Source: Clostridiales bacterium (GTDB lineage Bacteria; Bacillota; Clostridia; Oscillospirales; CAG-382). Taken from it: a stretch of DNA of 23,536 bases. Position 1 is the stretch's first letter. Every line of letters begins with the position of its first letter. The stretch spans positions 1-23,536 of the forward strand of contig SFLA01000020.1 of assembly GCA_004553575.1 (NCBI GenBank), in the 5' to 3' direction. Below, one piece after another: positions 22,562-23,536 of this stretch. Below the pieces are notes generated by a model. The model did not search any database. It was not told the DNA's origin and saw nothing but the letters and a program-made list of their open reading frames with translations. A program made the position numbers and the translations under genes.

Positions 22562-23536
22562 ATGGAATTTCTGTACGAAAACGTCGTGCGCATTGTAACC
22601 GAAAACCCAAAAATGATTATTATGTGGGTAATCGGCGGACTGCTTATCTACCTTGCGATAAGGCACGACATGGAGCCGGCCCTTCTGCTTCCGATGGGAT
22701 TCGGAGCGATACTCGTCAATCTTCCGGTTGACGGCGCGCCCGAGGTCATTAAGACCCTTTACGACGCGACCATTGCAAACGAGCTGCTGCCGATACTTCT
22801 CTTTATCGGTATCGGAGCCATGATCGATTTCGGACCGCTGCTGTCCAACCCGAAGCTCATGCTGTTCGGCGCAGCCGCGCAGTTCGGCATATTCTTCACT
22901 CTTTCGCTTGCCGCGCTGTTCGGGTCTCTCGGCTGGTTCGGACCCGATTTTGCAATAACCGATGCGGCTTCGATAGCAATAATAGGCGCCGCCGACGGTC
23001 CCACCAGCATTTTCGTGGCAATGAAGTTCGGCACAAAGTATATCGGCGCAATAATCGTTGCGGCATACTCTTACATGGCGCTTGTGCCCCTGGTACAGCC
23101 TCCGGTTATAAAACTGCTCACCACGAAAAAAGAACGCCGTATACGCATGGAATACGAGCCGAAGAATGTATCCAAAAAGGCAAAGATACTCTTTCCCATT
23201 GTCGTTACGATAGTTATCGGAATGATCGCGCCGGACTGCGTGGCGCTTATAGGCTTCCTGATGTTCGGCAACCTGATACGCGAATGCGGACGGCTTGATT
23301 CGCTGTCCGAGACCGCACAGAAGGTTTTGGCCAACCTGGTCACCCTTCTTCTCGGAATAATCGTCGCGTTCACGATGAAGGCGGAGGACTTCCTCACCCT
23401 TCAGACCCTGCTGGTAATCGGGCTCGGCTTTGTGGCGTTCGTGTTCGACACTGCGGGAGGCGTGCTATTCGCCAAGCTGATAAATCTCTTCAGTAAAAAG
23501 AAGATAAACCCGATGATAGGCGCCGCCGGAATATCG
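22562..23536 (+). CDS. Na+-translocating decarboxylase beta subunit (OadB/GcdB/MmdB family), 3' end cut by window
   Basis: Membrane subunit that couples decarboxylation of carboxybiotin to Na+ export in oxaloacetate, methylmalonyl-CoA or glutaconyl-CoA decarboxylase complexes. 325 codons are visible with no stop; shorter family members run to about 370. The catalytic/Na+-site motif ADGPTSI is present (Asp145), followed by the conserved AAYSYMALVPLVQPPVIK segment. Multiple hydrophobic helices start at residue 18. ATG 22562 is preceded by GGCGGGAAAG, a moderate ribosome-binding site, and follows the riboswitch terminator by about 24 nt. Partner subunits should lie to the right. Which acid is decarboxylated cannot be told from this subunit alone. 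Confidence 0.93.
   Translation, partial: MEFLYENVVRIVTENPKMIIMWVIGGLLIYLAIRHDMEPALLLPMGFGAILVNLPVDGAPEVIKTLYDATIANELLPILLFIGIGAMIDFGPLLSNPKLMLFGAAAQFGIFFTLSLAALFGSLGWFGPDFAITDAASIAIIGAADGPTSIFVAMKFGTKYIGAIIVAAYSYMALVPLVQPPVIKLLTTKKERRIRMEYEPKNVSKKAKILFPIVVTIVIGMIAPDCVALIGFLMFGNLIRECGRLDSLSETAQKVLANLVTLLLGIIVAFTMKAEDFLTLQTLLVIGLGFVAFVFDTAGGVLFAKLINLFSKKKINPMIGAAGIS

Overview
The window reads as a chromosomal segment of an anaerobic, fermentative Gram-positive bacterium, most likely a gut-type clostridium (Bacillota, Clostridia). This is an inference from gene content: glycyl-radical pyruvate formate-lyase and its activase, an oxygen-defence superoxide reductase, type III glutamine synthetase, a DUF1846 protein, a C_GCAxxG_C_C protein and a sodium-pumping decarboxylase subunit. 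Promoters are strikingly canonical: nine TTGACA/TATAAT-like pairs have exactly 17-bp spacing. There are no phage, transposase, CRISPR, tRNA or rRNA genes.

Layout. 1-1645 (-) is an acyl-CoA synthetase cut by the window edge. It is divergent from a pflB-pflA operon (1951-4886, +) whose leader carries a ZTP (pfl-motif) riboswitch and a terminator. A desulfoferrodoxin-type superoxide reductase follows (5065-5451), then a bidirectional terminator. On the minus strand a tight four-gene operon, HAD phosphatase - purA - DUF1846 - glnN (11593 down to 6041), is followed by a CBS-domain gene with its own promoter. At 11654-13504 (+) a strong promoter precedes what looks like a decayed 5' fragment of a cysteine synthase gene, in frame with a surface sialate O-acetylesterase-like lipoprotein. 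Two membrane-protein genes (DUF308, YjdF-like) lie on the minus strand and overlap the esterase 3' end. Next come an SDR-TetR operon (-) and a divergent C_GCAxxG_C_C gene (+). A gene-poor stretch of about 590 bp contains hairpins and a 32-codon remnant-like ORF. The minus-strand operon 22300-17530 is unusual: a lysylphosphatidylglycerol-synthase-type membrane protein, a large exported metallophosphoesterase and citrate synthase, with 3-nt and -17-nt junctions. Finally, a plus-strand promoter, a yybP-ykoY (Mn2+-type) riboswitch with a mutually exclusive terminator, and the start of a Na+-translocating decarboxylase beta subunit run off the right edge.

Working together. PFL makes formate and acetyl-CoA. 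Formate feeds one-carbon folate and purine synthesis, so control of pfl by ZTP, the alarmone for 10-formyl-THF shortage, is coherent, and purA lies nearby with glutamine synthetase in a nitrogen/purine cluster. The most noteworthy items are two riboswitches with readable expression platforms (one on an unexpected target), the cysK remnant fused in frame ahead of the esterase, and the citrate synthase gene embedded in an envelope operon.
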